Shown piece by piece: positions 19,434 through 29,681 of a stretch of DNA of 64,000 nt. The number at the start of each line of letters is the position of its first letter. Positions within the stretch are counted from its first letter, which is position 1. The stretch comes from Clostridium thailandense (lineage in GTDB: Bacteria; Bacillota; Clostridia; Clostridiales; Clostridiaceae): positions 62,001 through 126,000 of the forward strand of contig NZ_JAEEGC010000037.1 in the NCBI RefSeq assembly GCF_019207025.1. Reading direction: 5' to 3'. The notes below the pieces were generated by a model. That model saw nothing but the letters and a program-made list of their open reading frames with translations, had not been told where the DNA came from and ran no database searches. A program made the position numbers and the translations under genes.

Positions 19434-19520
19434 ATTGACACCTCCCACCAAAATTTCTCAACTTTTATTATATAATACTTTATGTACTTTTTAAACATTA
19501 AAGACATGTTCCTATATAAT

Positions 19521-20117
19521 TTACCTTATATCTGCTTTTTCTTTTATTTTTTCTAATGTTTTATCTCCTATTCTACCAACTTTTTTTAAATCCTCAATAC
19601 TTGAAAATCTACTATTTTTTTCTCTATAGTCAATAATTTTTTGTGCTGTAACATCCCCTATTCCTGGTATGTTTTTTAATTCATCCTTGGATGCCGTATT
19701 TATATTTATTTTTGCATCCTGATTTGAAGTTCCTATATGTGTATTAGCGGTACCATTAGGATTACCTTCTAACTTTTTCTCTACATATATGTAGTCCTCA
19801 TCCTTTAACTTTTTTGCTAAATTAAGTTTTGATTTATCTGCACTTTCCAGAAATCCACCTGATATTTTTATTAATTCATCCAGCCTACTATCATTCTTAA
19901 GTTTATATACTCCAGGATTTTTTATCTCTCCATTTATATACACGGTAATTTCTTTAGTATCTTTAACATCTTTGCTCTCTACAGAAGTTGTTTCATTAAA
20001 TACTTCTTTACTGTTAAATTGTTTAGATGGTTTTGATATATAGTAGCCTACAGATAAAAAAATTATAAATATAACTAATATTGCAATAGAACCAATAATT
20101 TTTTTCTTATCTCTCAT
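19521..20117 (-). CDS. comEA: ComEA-type helix-hairpin-helix DNA-binding protein
   Basis: Family members bind incoming DNA outside the membrane during transformation. One N-terminal membrane anchor (residues about 7-27), then a SLBB-like domain (VYINGEIKNPGVYKL), a linker, and a C-terminal pair of helix-hairpin-helix motifs (INTASKDELKNIPGIGDVTA; VGRIGDKTLEKI). The ATG at 20117 has a GGAG site 6 nt away; an upstream GTG at 20141 is less likely. 198 aa. A single-gene unit unlinked from comEC here. Confidence 0.9.
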   Translation of the reverse strand: MRDKKKIIGSIAILVIFIIFLSVGYYISKPSKQFNSKEVFNETTSVESKDVKDTKEITVYINGEIKNPGVYKLKNDSRLDELIKISGGFLESADKSKLNLAKKLKDEDYIYVEKKLEGNPNGTANTHIGTSNQDAKININTASKDELKNIPGIGDVTAQKIIDYREKNSRFSSIEDLKKVGRIGDKTLEKIKEKADIR

Positions 20118-20245
20118 TCTTGTCTCCACTCCTCTACACAATATTTTCTTTATATACTAAATTATTGACAGCTTTATAAAAATTCTGTCGCATAAAAAGC
20201 CTTTTTTTGATATAATTATGATTAACAATGTTTTAGGAGGCTAAA

Positions 20246-21469
20246 ATGAAGAAGTTAATAACGTTTTTAATATGTTTTATAGTAATTTTTTCTAATATTA
20301 ACTATAAAGTCAATGCAAAAGATGCCCCACCAACAGTTTCTGCAGATAGTGTAGTTCTAATGGATGCCTTATCTGGTGAAATTTTGTATGCAAAAAATGC
20401 TTATGGAGCATACCCACCTGCATCTACTACTAAGCTTATGACTGCTCTTTTAACCTTAGAAAGAACCAAGTTAGATGATGTCGTTACAGTAGGTAAAAAC
20501 CCCCCAGTTGTTGATGGAAGTAAAATTTATTTATTTGAAGGTGAACAAATAAAAGTAAAAGACTTATTATATGGATTATTACTTTGTTCTGGTAACGATT
20601 GCGCGGAAGCCCTTGCTGAACATATAAGTGGCTCTATAGATAAGTTTGCTGGGGAAATGAATAAGAGAGCTTTAGAATTAGGATGCAAAAATACAAATTT
20701 CGTTAACCCTAGTGGTTTATATGATGAAAAACATAAAACGTCAGCTAATGATTTAGCACTTATAATGAAAGAACTATCTAAACACCCTGAGTATACCCAA
20801 ATTGCCACTACTAGCTTTTATAAAATTCCAACCACAAATAAAAGTTCTTCTGAACGTCCCTTATGGAATGAAAATAAGCTGATACAAAAATCTTCTAGTT
20901 ATTATTATGAAGGCTGTCAAGGCGGAAAGACAGGATATACTATACAATCTCAGCATTCTTATGTATCCTGTGCTACTAGAAACGGACAGACACTTATAGT
21001 CGCTTTAGTTCATGATAAAGAAAAAACATTTTTCCCTGATGCAGCTGCTTTATTTAACTATGGATTTAATAACTTTCAATCAGTTCGTTTGTTTGCTAAA
21101 GGAGATCTAGTGACAACTTATAAAGACAATGGTTTAAATATACCATTACTTGCAGCTTCAGATTTCTATTATGTTAAAGAAAAAGGCAGCAACCCTACTA
21201 CTAAATTTAATATAAATGATAAAATCTCAGCAGATAAATTTTTTAAGCAAGGGGATATAATTGATGAAGCAACTATATCTTTGGATAACAAAAATATTGG
21301 AAGCTTAAAGTTAATCAGCGGAACCGACCACGAATTGAAACAAGTATTTCAATCTAACACATTGCAAAGTAACTTCTCGAAACCTCAATATATTATACCT
21401 GCTGGCATTGTAGCTTTGGCTGCAATCATATTTGTTTTAAAAAAGTTAAAATTATTTAGTAGAAACTAA
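20246..21469 (+). CDS. dacF: Serine-type D-Ala-D-Ala carboxypeptidase (DacF/DacB-like PBP5 family)
   Basis: Trims the terminal D-Ala of peptidoglycan stem peptides. Signal peptide at residues 1-24, then the three S11 motifs: PASTTKLMT (SxxK), SGNDCAEAL (SxN) and KTGYT (KTG). A PBP5 C-terminal domain and a C-terminal hydrophobic helix followed by LKKLKLF anchor it in the membrane. 407 aa. Strong AGGAGG site. The exact paralogue (vegetative or sporulation type) cannot be settled from sequence alone. Confidence 0.9.
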   Translation: MKKLITFLICFIVIFSNINYKVNAKDAPPTVSADSVVLMDALSGEILYAKNAYGAYPPASTTKLMTALLTLERTKLDDVVTVGKNPPVVDGSKIYLFEGEQIKVKDLLYGLLLCSGNDCAEALAEHISGSIDKFAGEMNKRALELGCKNTNFVNPSGLYDEKHKTSANDLALIMKELSKHPEYTQIATTSFYKIPTTNKSSSERPLWNENKLIQKSSSYYYEGCQGGKTGYTIQSQHSYVSCATRNGQTLIVALVHDKEKTFFPDAAALFNYGFNNFQSVRLFAKGDLVTTYKDNGLNIPLLAASDFYYVKEKGSNPTTKFNINDKISADKFFKQGDIIDEATISLDNKNIGSLKLISGTDHELKQVFQSNTLQSNFSKPQYIIPAGIVALAAIIFVLKKLKLFSRN

Positions 21470-21481
21470 ATTTATAACAAT

Positions 21482-21522
21482 AAGAGCCGATGACTTTAGC
21501 ATTTTACTTGTCATCAGCTCTT
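21482..21522. terminator. Bidirectional terminator between dacF and rluD
   Basis: AAGAGC-GATGAC pairs with GTCATC-GCTCTT, 12 bp with one mismatch; followed by a T-rich run. The stem includes the rluD stop codon. Confidence 0.85.
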
Positions 21523-22416
21523 TATTTTATTTAAGAGTTCTTTCATATCTTCTGGCATATCTGCCTCTAATTCTAATATTTCTCCAGTCCTTGGATGAGG
21601 AAACTTTAGCTTATACGCATGAAGCGCCTGTCTTTTTATGTAGTCATCCTCATTTCCTATACCATATAAACTATCTCCATATAATGGATATCCCAAATAC
21701 GTTAAGTGTACTCTTATTTGATGCGTCCTACCCGTTTCTAATGTAAGCTTTACCAAATCACCTTTACGGCAACTTTCTAAAACCGAGAAATGAGTTATAC
21801 TTTCTTGTCCTCTTTCATCTATAATTCTTTTTATAGTATCGCCACCTACTCTATAAATAGGCAAATTTATAGTTCCTTCTTTTTTGTCAATGTTTCCATG
21901 AACAATTGCCAAATAGCTTTTTTCAAAATTTTCATTTCCCATGTCCCTTGCTAAAGCCATATGAGAAAATTGATTTTTAGCTATTATAATAAGACCCGAC
22001 GTATCCATATCCAATCTACTTACAAGCCTTACTATGCACTTTTCATCTTTTTCTTTGAAATAATACAGAAGCCCATTAGCCAATGTACCGTTAGGATAGC
22101 TTTTGGTAGGATGTACCACTATACCTGGTTGTTTATTTACAACAATAATATCACTATCTTCATAAATCACATCAATAGGAATTGGCTCTGGATCTATGTT
22201 TTGACTTTCTTCTTTTGTTACATCAAAACCTATCTCGTCATTTAACTTAACTACATAGTTTAACTTTACTCTAGTTCCATTTACAGTTATCCTTCCATCT
22301 CTTGCAGCCCCACTTATAAGCCTTCCTGAAAGCTTTTCTACAGCCCTTAAATATTCTCTAAGCTTTTTACCCGCTGTTTCCTCTGAAACCTTAAAAATAA
22401 GCTTATTTTCCTTCAT
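21514..22416 (-). CDS. rluD: RluA/RluD-family pseudouridine synthase
   Basis: Converts uridine to pseudouridine in structured RNA, probably 23S rRNA. N-terminal S4 RNA-binding domain (residues 10-75), then the catalytic domain with the motif RLDMDTSGL carrying the active-site Asp, and ETGRTHQIRVHL near the C-terminus. 300 aa. Start preceded by TTAGGAGG. Substrate position cannot be told from sequence. Confidence 0.92.
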   Translation of the reverse strand: MKENKLIFKVSEETAGKKLREYLRAVEKLSGRLISGAARDGRITVNGTRVKLNYVVKLNDEIGFDVTKEESQNIDPEPIPIDVIYEDSDIIVVNKQPGIVVHPTKSYPNGTLANGLLYYFKEKDEKCIVRLVSRLDMDTSGLIIIAKNQFSHMALARDMGNENFEKSYLAIVHGNIDKKEGTINLPIYRVGGDTIKRIIDERGQESITHFSVLESCRKGDLVKLTLETGRTHQIRVHLTYLGYPLYGDSLYGIGNEDDYIKRQALHAYKLKFPHPRTGEILELEADMPEDMKELLNKIKS

Positions 22417-22439
22417 AATGCCTCCTAACTAATTGATAT

Positions 22440-22609
22440 GGGGCTGTTTCACCGTATAGATAACCAAGCCAGACATTTAACTTATACGCAGGGATATGTT
22501 ACCAAAACTGAAAGCACATATAAAAATTTTTATCGTGCTGAAGTTTGGTAACACATACCGGGGAATAAGTTAAGTGTCGGCCGTGGATATCTATAGGTGC
22601 AACAGCCCC
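22440..22609. repeat. 170-nt hierarchical inverted repeat (hairpin element A)
   Basis: The whole interval folds on itself. Ends GGGGCTGTTTCACC / GGTGCAACAGCCCC, then TATAGAT / ATCTATA, then AGACATTTAACTTAT / ATAAGTTAAGTGTC, then GTTACCAAA / TTTGGTAAC, and a GCAC / GTGC stem at the tip. It fills the gap between rluD and ridA. Blocks TATAGATAAC and TTAACTTAT recur with the same spacing in the hairpin at 47621-47747 (26 of 31 positions alike in the left arm). Confidence 0.85.
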
Positions 22610-22616
22610 ACTCTAA

Positions 22617-22997
22617 CTATTCTGCTAATGCTATTACTTCTATTTCAACTAAAGCATCTTTTGGAAGTTTTACTTCAACACATGATCTTGCAGGCATATC
22701 TTTTTGGAAGTATTTTGCATAAACTTCGTTGACAGCAGCAAAGTCACTCATATTTTTTACAAATACAGTTGTTTTAACAACTTTATCAAGTGATGATCCC
22801 GCAGCTTCAAGAATAGCTTTTACATTTTCTAATGATCTTTCAGCAGCTTTTTTTACGTCTCCGCCAACTAATTCTCCAGTTGCTGGATCAAGTGGAATTT
22901 GTCCTGATGTAAATATTAAATTTCCAGCTTTAACTGCTTGTGAATAAGGTCCTACTGCTCCTGGAGCATTTGTTGTGCTTATTATTTTCTTTTCCAT
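22617..22997 (-). CDS. ridA: RidA-family reactive intermediate deaminase
   Basis: Hydrolyses reactive enamine/imine intermediates from PLP enzymes such as threonine dehydratase. The sequence [29 protein letters not shown] is typical, and the C-terminus [22 protein letters not shown] carries the conserved active-site Arg. 126 aa, normal. Site TTAGGAGGG. Confidence 0.96.
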   Translation of the reverse strand: MEKKIISTTNAPGAVGPYSQAVKAGNLIFTSGQIPLDPATGELVGGDVKKAAERSLENVKAILEAAGSSLDKVVKTTVFVKNMSDFAAVNEVYAKYFQKDMPARSCVEVKLPKDALVEIEVIALAE

Positions 22998-23114
22998 AAT
23001 GTTAAACCCTCCTAATATATTGGCAATAATTTAAATTACTACCACTTTGTTATATGTTTATCCAAACACTATTATTATACCAAAACCATTCATTTTGTGC
23101 ATAATATTTTTTAA

Positions 23115-23681
23115 TTATTTTATAGAAATTAAATGATTTCTTGCTTCAATAGTATCAAAATGCAACAGTTGCTTTCTATCAATAACAAACTTTATAGTAT
23201 TATCAAAAGATTTTAGCAAAGCTTTATCTATATCCTTAAAAGCTACTTCTCTTAATTCTTCTACTCCCGGAAAGTTTCTTAAAGGTTCTATATAATCAGC
23301 TATATATATAACTTTGTCAATCATACTCATATTTTTTCTTCCTGTAGTATGATAGGTAATTGCATCTAATATTTCTTTATCATCAATTCCCATTATTTCT
23401 TTAGCTAATACAGCGCCTACTGCTCCATGAAGTAATTGCGGACTCTCTTTACACACATCATTTATTTTTATATCATGTTTCAATGCAATCTCTAAAATTT
23501 GTTCATCATTCATATTTTTTGCACAATCGTGTACCAATCCCGCTATTTTCGCCTTTTCAATATTTAATTTATATGTTTCTGCTAATTTTACTGCTGTGTC
23601 CTTTACACCTAGACTATGCTCATATCTTTTATATCTAAGGTTTTTCTTTAAGTAATCCTGTATTTTTTCTTCACTCCACAT
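23115..23681 (-). CDS. yqeK: HD-domain phosphohydrolase YqeK
   Basis: Family members are symmetrical diadenosine tetraphosphatases. HD signature at YEHSLGVKDTAVKLAE and LVHDCAKN, plus LLHGAVGAVLA and ITYHTTGR for the remaining metal ligands. The ATG at 23681 has a GGAGTG site 8 nt away; a TTG 21 nt upstream overlaps that site. 188 aa. In the conserved cluster obg-yhbY-nadD-yqeK. Confidence 0.92.
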   Translation of the reverse strand: MWSEEKIQDYLKKNLRYKRYEHSLGVKDTAVKLAETYKLNIEKAKIAGLVHDCAKNMNDEQILEIALKHDIKINDVCKESPQLLHGAVGAVLAKEIMGIDDKEILDAITYHTTGRKNMSMIDKVIYIADYIEPLRNFPGVEELREVAFKDIDKALLKSFDNTIKFVIDRKQLLHFDTIEARNHLISIK

Positions 23682-23757
23682 CCCTAATTCACTCCAAAAC
23701 AAATAATTACAGATTTCATAAGTATACTATAGCAAATTTATTATTTGTTATAGTCTT

Positions 23758-24360
23758 TTACTTATAAAGTTTTAATGCCTTAACAGTATTATAAACTCCT
23801 TCTGGCAATAGATAATTTACATTTTTTTCTTGTTTTATAGATTTCCTTATATTGGTAGATGAAATATCCAAAAGAGGAACATCTAAAAATATAATTTCAT
23901 TTAAATATTTTCTTTCGATTTCGCTTTTTTTCTCTTGTATATTTTTCATACTATAGCCTGGTCTGTTAAATACTACAAATTTACAAAGTTTGAAAATTTC
24001 CTCAGAATTTTTCCAACTTTCAATATCCATTAAACAATCTACACCAGTAAGAAAATACCACATAGTATTCTGTTCAATACTATTAAAATATTTTAATGTT
24101 TTATAAGTATAACTTAAATCAGTATTTCTTAATTCATAATCACTTATCTCAAATCGCTTTTCTTCTCTTATAGCCATCCTTACCATTTCATATCTTAAAA
24201 ATCCATCGGTTATATTCCTTCCTAATTTGTGCGGAGGATTACCTGATGGCATAAATATTATGTTATCCAATCCAAGTTTATATAAGGCCTCGTAGGCTAT
24301 ATATAGATGTCCGTTATGAATAGGATCAAAAGTTCCACCAAAGATAGCTTTTTTAATCAT
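23758..24360 (-). CDS. nadD: Nicotinate-nucleotide adenylyltransferase
   Basis: Forms deamido-NAD+ from nicotinate mononucleotide and ATP. The nucleotidyltransferase motif [11 protein letters not shown] stands at residues 6-16 and the C-terminal SSTNIRKSI motif is present. The ATG at 24360 follows GGAGAG by 7 nt; a TTG 15 nt upstream is the Shine-Dalgarno itself. 200 aa, normal. Confidence 0.95.
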   Translation of the reverse strand: MIKKAIFGGTFDPIHNGHLYIAYEALYKLGLDNIIFMPSGNPPHKLGRNITDGFLRYEMVRMAIREEKRFEISDYELRNTDLSYTYKTLKYFNSIEQNTMWYFLTGVDCLMDIESWKNSEEIFKLCKFVVFNRPGYSMKNIQEKKSEIERKYLNEIIFLDVPLLDISSTNIRKSIKQEKNVNYLLPEGVYNTVKALKLYK

Positions 24361-24380
24361 ATACAATCTCTCCAACTTTA

Positions 24381-24671
24381 TTATGGTAACTCTATTCTAG
24401 GATTTTTCTTTGATCTTCTATAAAGTACAATTTTATTTCCTATACTTTGAATTCCCTCACAGCCTAATTCGCTACAGATCTCATCTGAAGCTTCTCTAGT
24501 GCCATAGTCACTATTATTTAATATAGATATTTTTATAAGTTCCCTAGCCTCTAACGCCTCATCTATTTGCTTTAAAAAATTCTTCTCTATTCCATCTTTG
24601 CCAACTTGAAATATAGGATTCATTGTATTAGCAAGAGATCTTAAGTAACTTCTCTGTTTGCTTGTAATCAT
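24381..24671 (-). CDS. yhbY: CRM-domain RNA-binding protein YhbY
   Basis: Single CRS1/YhbY domain protein that associates with pre-50S ribosomes. [27 protein letters not shown] is the usual N-terminus and [14 protein letters not shown] the conserved end. 96 aa. Placed between obg and nadD, as in many Firmicutes. Confidence 0.94.
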   Translation of the reverse strand: MITSKQRSYLRSLANTMNPIFQVGKDGIEKNFLKQIDEALEARELIKISILNNSDYGTREASDEICSELGCEGIQSIGNKIVLYRRSKKNPRIELP

Positions 24672-24686
24672 GTTTTCCCTCCCTAA

Positions 24687-26370
<1,684 letters not shown>

Positions 26371-26394
26371 AAAGCACCCTTAAATAGGGTGCTT
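26371..26394 (-). terminator. Terminator of the rplU-prp-rpmA operon
   Basis: AAAGCACCCT pairs perfectly with AGGGTGCTTT around 4 nt; the minus-strand transcript then runs into six or more U. It lies 9 nt past the rpmA stop. Confidence 0.9.
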
Positions 26395-26403
26395 TATTTT
26401 AAA

Positions 26404-26706
26404 CTATTCTGCTATTGCTTCTTCAACAACTACAGGGTACACACTAGCTTTTTTCTTATCTTTTCCAACTCTTTCGTATTTAACTACTCCGTCGATTTTA
26501 GCGAAAAGAGTGTCATCACTACCCTTACCTACGTTGTTTCCTGGATGGATTCTTGTTCCTCTCTGTCTAACAAGTATGTTTCCAGCTAGAACAAATTGTC
26601 CATCAGCACACTTAGTACCAAGTCTTTTTGATTCACTGTCTCTACCATTTCTTGAGCTACCTACCCCTTTTTTATGAGCAAATAACTGAAGGTTCATTAG
26701 TATCAT
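26404..26706 (-). CDS. rpmA: 50S ribosomal protein L27 with cleavable N-terminus
   Basis: Peptidyl-transferase-centre protein. The N-terminus [16 protein letters not shown] carries the Firmicute extension that Prp cleaves after Phe9 to expose Ala-His-Lys-Lys. The start at 26706 has GGAGGTG 7 nt away. 100 aa. Located directly behind prp, which encodes its protease. Confidence 0.97.
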   Translation of the reverse strand: MILMNLQLFAHKKGVGSSRNGRDSESKRLGTKCADGQFVLAGNILVRQRGTRIHPGNNVGKGSDDTLFAKIDGVVKYERVGKDKKKASVYPVVVEEAIAE

Positions 26707-26710
26707 TCTA

Positions 26711-27040
26711 CTACACCTCCTCTACTTCTACTTTTATATATTCACCGTAATTATTTTCAATACCTTTTAATCCCAACAACAAGGTCTCCATTAGAACTTG
26801 ACATGCTTTAATCTGATCTGAAGGTAAACTTTTAATATTTATGCTTAAAAATCCATCTTCATTTACAGAAACTATGGGTTTAAAGTGTAAAACCTCTGTT
26901 ATCCCATTAGACACAGCTATCGCTAATACAGAAACTGCACTACAAACTATATCTTTTCCGTATTCATCAAACTCGGCATGGCCTTTAGCTTCCATAAAAA
27001 CTATGTCATTTTGATTTTTTAAAAACCTTACACTAATCAT
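26711..27040 (-). CDS. prp: Ribosomal-processing cysteine protease Prp
   Basis: Removes the N-terminal extension of L27. The catalytic pair is visible as His21 ([11 protein letters not shown]) and Cys33 ([11 protein letters not shown]). 109 aa. It starts 5 nt after the rplU stop with no clear Shine-Dalgarno, so is probably translationally coupled. The position between rplU and rpmA is invariant in Firmicutes. Confidence 0.95.
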   Translation of the reverse strand: MISVRFLKNQNDIVFMEAKGHAEFDEYGKDIVCSAVSVLAIAVSNGITEVLHFKPIVSVNEDGFLSINIKSLPSDQIKACQVLMETLLLGLKGIENNYGEYIKVEVEEV

Positions 27041-27045
27041 AATAA

Positions 27046-27360
27046 TTATGCATTAATTGCTTCTATTTGAAGTTTTGTGTATGGTTGTCTGTGACCTTGT
27101 TTCTTTCTGTAGTCTTTCTTTCTCTTATACTTGAAAACAACTATTTTCTTGCCTTTTCCTTGAGCTAAAACTTTAGCTGTAACTTTAGCTCCTTCAACTA
27201 CAGGTTTTCCAACAACTAACTCTCCACTCTCCTTGCTTACTACAAGAACATTATCAAGTTCAACTGTTGTATCAACTTCAGCGTTCAACTTTTCAACGTA
27301 TATAACGTCTCCTTGTGCAACTCTGTATTGTTTTCCTCCAGTAACTAAAACTGCGTACAT
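27046..27360 (-). CDS. rplU: 50S ribosomal protein L21
   Basis: 23S rRNA-binding protein. [18 protein letters not shown] and the C-terminal [19 protein letters not shown] are diagnostic. ATG at 27360 with GGAGGTG 5 nt away; the preceding TTG is not needed. 104 aa. First gene of rplU-prp-rpmA. Confidence 0.97.
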   Translation of the reverse strand: MYAVLVTGGKQYRVAQGDVIYVEKLNAEVDTTVELDNVLVVSKESGELVVGKPVVEGAKVTAKVLAQGKGKKIVVFKYKRKKDYRKKQGHRQPYTKLQIEAINA

Positions 27361-27363
27361 CAA

Positions 27364-27457
27364 AACACCTCCTCAATCCAGTCTCGCCAATTAAGGTACA
27401 TAAACAAAAAAGCTGTTCATGATTTACATAACCTTCTCTGTGCGGTCTACAAAAGCC
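27364..27457 (-). promoter_or_regulatory. L21 leader region
   Basis: About 95 nt of transcribed leader between the promoter and rplU. Firmicute rplU operons commonly have a structured autoregulatory L21 leader at this place. I assign it by position and length; I did not match the consensus structure. Confidence 0.5.
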
Positions 27458-27486
27458 ATTCTAACACATATGCAATAACTTGTAAA
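27458..27486 (-). promoter_or_regulatory. Sigma-A type promoter of rplU operon
   Basis: On the minus strand TTTACA (27481-27486), 17-nt spacer, TAGAAT (27458-27463). Confidence 0.65.
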
Positions 27487-27502
27487 GAACTTTTTATAAA
27501 GA

Positions 27503-28966
27503 TCATATACTACCGCTATCGTATATCTTATATTTCTCTAAACTTTCTATCTGACTATGAAAAATTAACGGCTCTACCTTAAAATGTTCATTGATTCTGT
27601 AAGTTACATAAATATTTTTGTCTAGGGCATCTATACTTTTTACAAAACCTATTATATCTCCCTGAACATCTTTTGCATAAATCTCATCTAACTCTATATG
27701 TATGTCATGTATGTCTCTTTGTTCATCTATTCGAATTATTTCATTGTCTATAAGCATACATAAGTAGTCAAATTTTACTCTTTTGCCTTTACCTTCGCAA
27801 GTTTTACAATCCTCTTCTATGTATTCATATATACACTTTCCTGATCTTCTTCTTGCTATTTGAACCAGATTTAAATCTGTGAAGTTATATACTACTGTTT
27901 TATTCTTGTCATCTAAAAAGCCTTCTTGAAGTTTATATAAAACTTTTTTCTTATTCTCACCATTATCCATATCAATAAAATCAATTACTATAATACCACT
28001 TAAATTTCTAAGTCTAATTTGTTTAGATATTTCTTCAGCAGCCTGATAATTTGTAAAAAATGCTGTTTTTTCTATAGAACTATTTCTTACATTCTTTCCA
28101 GAGTTAACATCGATAACATACATTGCTTCTGTTTTATCAATAATTATATAACCTCCACACTTTAATGGTACTTTATTATTTTTAAGGCTTAATAGCTCTC
28201 GTTCTATTCCGTAATAACTAAATAAAGACCTGCCTTCTTCATGGAGTATCATATTTGTTTTTGTATTAATTACGCCACTTAAAAAATTTGAAATATATCT
28301 ATAATCTTCTTTATTATCAACATATACTTTAAAATTGTTTCCGCTTAGTTTATCTCTTAGAACTCTTCCTAAAATTCCTCCATCATCAAATACAATCCCA
28401 AGCTTAGTAGTATAATTAGCCTTGTCAAGCATATCCTTATATAGTGTATATAAATCTTTTATTTCATCATTTATTTTGCTTATAGAAACTTCCGCTCCAT
28501 TTGTTCTTATTTTTATTCCTACATCTTCAGGTTTTATTAATTCCGCAGCTATTGAATCCTTTATACTTCTTTCTTTTATTTTTTTCGAAAAACTTATATC
28601 TTTACTAAATGTTTCCAAGACACAATAGGTTCCTGGTAAGCTTATTGCATTGGTAACTTTTGCACCTTTTGATCCCAGGTCTTCCTTTATTACCTGCACT
28701 AACAATTCTTCACCTTTTTTTAATTTCGTGTTTTTAAATTTCTCATCTAGATACATATATACATTTTTCTTATGTCCAATATCAATAAAAGCGCATTTTA
28801 TGGCTGGTACAATGTTTTTAACTATACCTTTGTATATTTCTCCTGGGTAAGGCTCTCCTGTTTCTTCTTCAATAAAACATTCCTTTAACTCATCCTTTTC
28901 CTTTACCGCAATTCTTAAAAGTTCTTTTTTTCTTTCAATAAATATTTTTTTCACTAATATCACCAC
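27503..28966 (-). CDS. rng: Ribonuclease G/E family endoribonuclease
   Basis: Endoribonuclease of mRNA and rRNA processing. S1-like RNA-binding domain at about residues 38-120, then the catalytic domain with MYVIDVNSGKN and IVIDFIDMD for Mg2+ binding, and the zinc-link CKTCEGKGK near residue 400. It lacks the long C-terminal scaffold of RNase E, giving 487 aa, so RNase G type. The start is uncertain: a GTG at 28966 or GTG at 28954 near GGTGAT. Grouped with two radical-SAM-linked genes, as in many clostridia. Confidence 0.92.
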   Translation of the reverse strand: MVILVKKIFIERKKELLRIAVKEKDELKECFIEEETGEPYPGEIYKGIVKNIVPAIKCAFIDIGHKKNVYMYLDEKFKNTKLKKGEELLVQVIKEDLGSKGAKVTNAISLPGTYCVLETFSKDISFSKKIKERSIKDSIAAELIKPEDVGIKIRTNGAEVSISKINDEIKDLYTLYKDMLDKANYTTKLGIVFDDGGILGRVLRDKLSGNNFKVYVDNKEDYRYISNFLSGVINTKTNMILHEEGRSLFSYYGIERELLSLKNNKVPLKCGGYIIIDKTEAMYVIDVNSGKNVRNSSIEKTAFFTNYQAAEEISKQIRLRNLSGIIVIDFIDMDNGENKKKVLYKLQEGFLDDKNKTVVYNFTDLNLVQIARRRSGKCIYEYIEEDCKTCEGKGKRVKFDYLCMLIDNEIIRIDEQRDIHDIHIELDEIYAKDVQGDIIGFVKSIDALDKNIYVTYRINEHFKVEPLIFHSQIESLEKYKIYDSGSI

Positions 28967-28967
28967 A

Positions 28968-29681
28968 TTATATCATTTCAACATACTTATATAGAGGAAT
29001 TAATTTGCTTTTCACTGCAGCATACATCTCTTCTCTTTTTATATCTACAAAAGAATCAGTTTTTGCTGCTCTGGTGTTTTCTTGGATAAATGCGGATAAA
29101 AGCTCTGCAGATAAGTTTTCCTTACTTCCACAAGAAACAGTAGTTTGTATTATTAAAGCATTGTCAACTATTTCATATTTAAAGTTCTTAATCATGGATT
29201 TTATATTAACTTCACTTTCTCCACTTTTACTTTTCTTTATGGTATTCCATTCTTTCATACTAAGCAGCTTTTCTAAATCTTCCTCCAAAAATTCCACATT
29301 CTCATATTTTATTCTCATAATGTATTTTGCAGCATCAATTGCCGCCATAGACTTAAATACTTTTTTATTTTGTTCTTCCTTTATTTTTACTACTTCAAAA
29401 ACTTTTATCCCAGCAGGTGCACTGGCTTTTAATTTTTCTTTTATTATATCTTCATTTACTTCCTCTTCAAAAGCTATATCCATATAATCGCCACAAGAAT
29501 AGACCCCCACAGCAAGTGGCTGTGCTAATGACATATTTATATGTGGATTAAATCCTTGTGAATACTGAACTGGCAGTCCTGATCTTTTAAGCATTCTTTG
29601 GATTGTTCGCATAAGATCTAAGTGAGCTACAAATTTTATAGTATCCTCTTTACTGAATTTTACTAGATATCGCACCTTCAA
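28968..29681 (-). CDS. TIGR03936/DUF2344 radical-SAM-linked protein
   Basis: Conserved protein of unknown biochemical role that always accompanies the radical SAM gene next to it. Typical sequence: RYLVKFSKEDTIKFVAHLDLMRTI and LPVQYSQGFNPHINMSLAQPLAVG. 237 aa. The TTG start overlaps the end of the upstream gene by 32 nt, implying coupling. A role in tRNA or rRNA modification with its partner is only a guess. Confidence 0.85.
   Translation of the reverse strand: MKVRYLVKFSKEDTIKFVAHLDLMRTIQRMLKRSGLPVQYSQGFNPHINMSLAQPLAVGVYSCGDYMDIAFEEEVNEDIIKEKLKASAPAGIKVFEVVKIKEEQNKKVFKSMAAIDAAKYIMRIKYENVEFLEEDLEKLLSMKEWNTIKKSKSGESEVNIKSMIKNFKYEIVDNALIIQTTVSCGSKENLSAELLSAFIQENTRAAKTDSFVDIKREEMYAAVKSKLIPLYKYVEMI

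Noticed and set aside
27364-27457. T-box or metabolite riboswitch upstream of rplU
   Set aside because: No T-box core motif; a ribosomal protein leader is the simpler reading.
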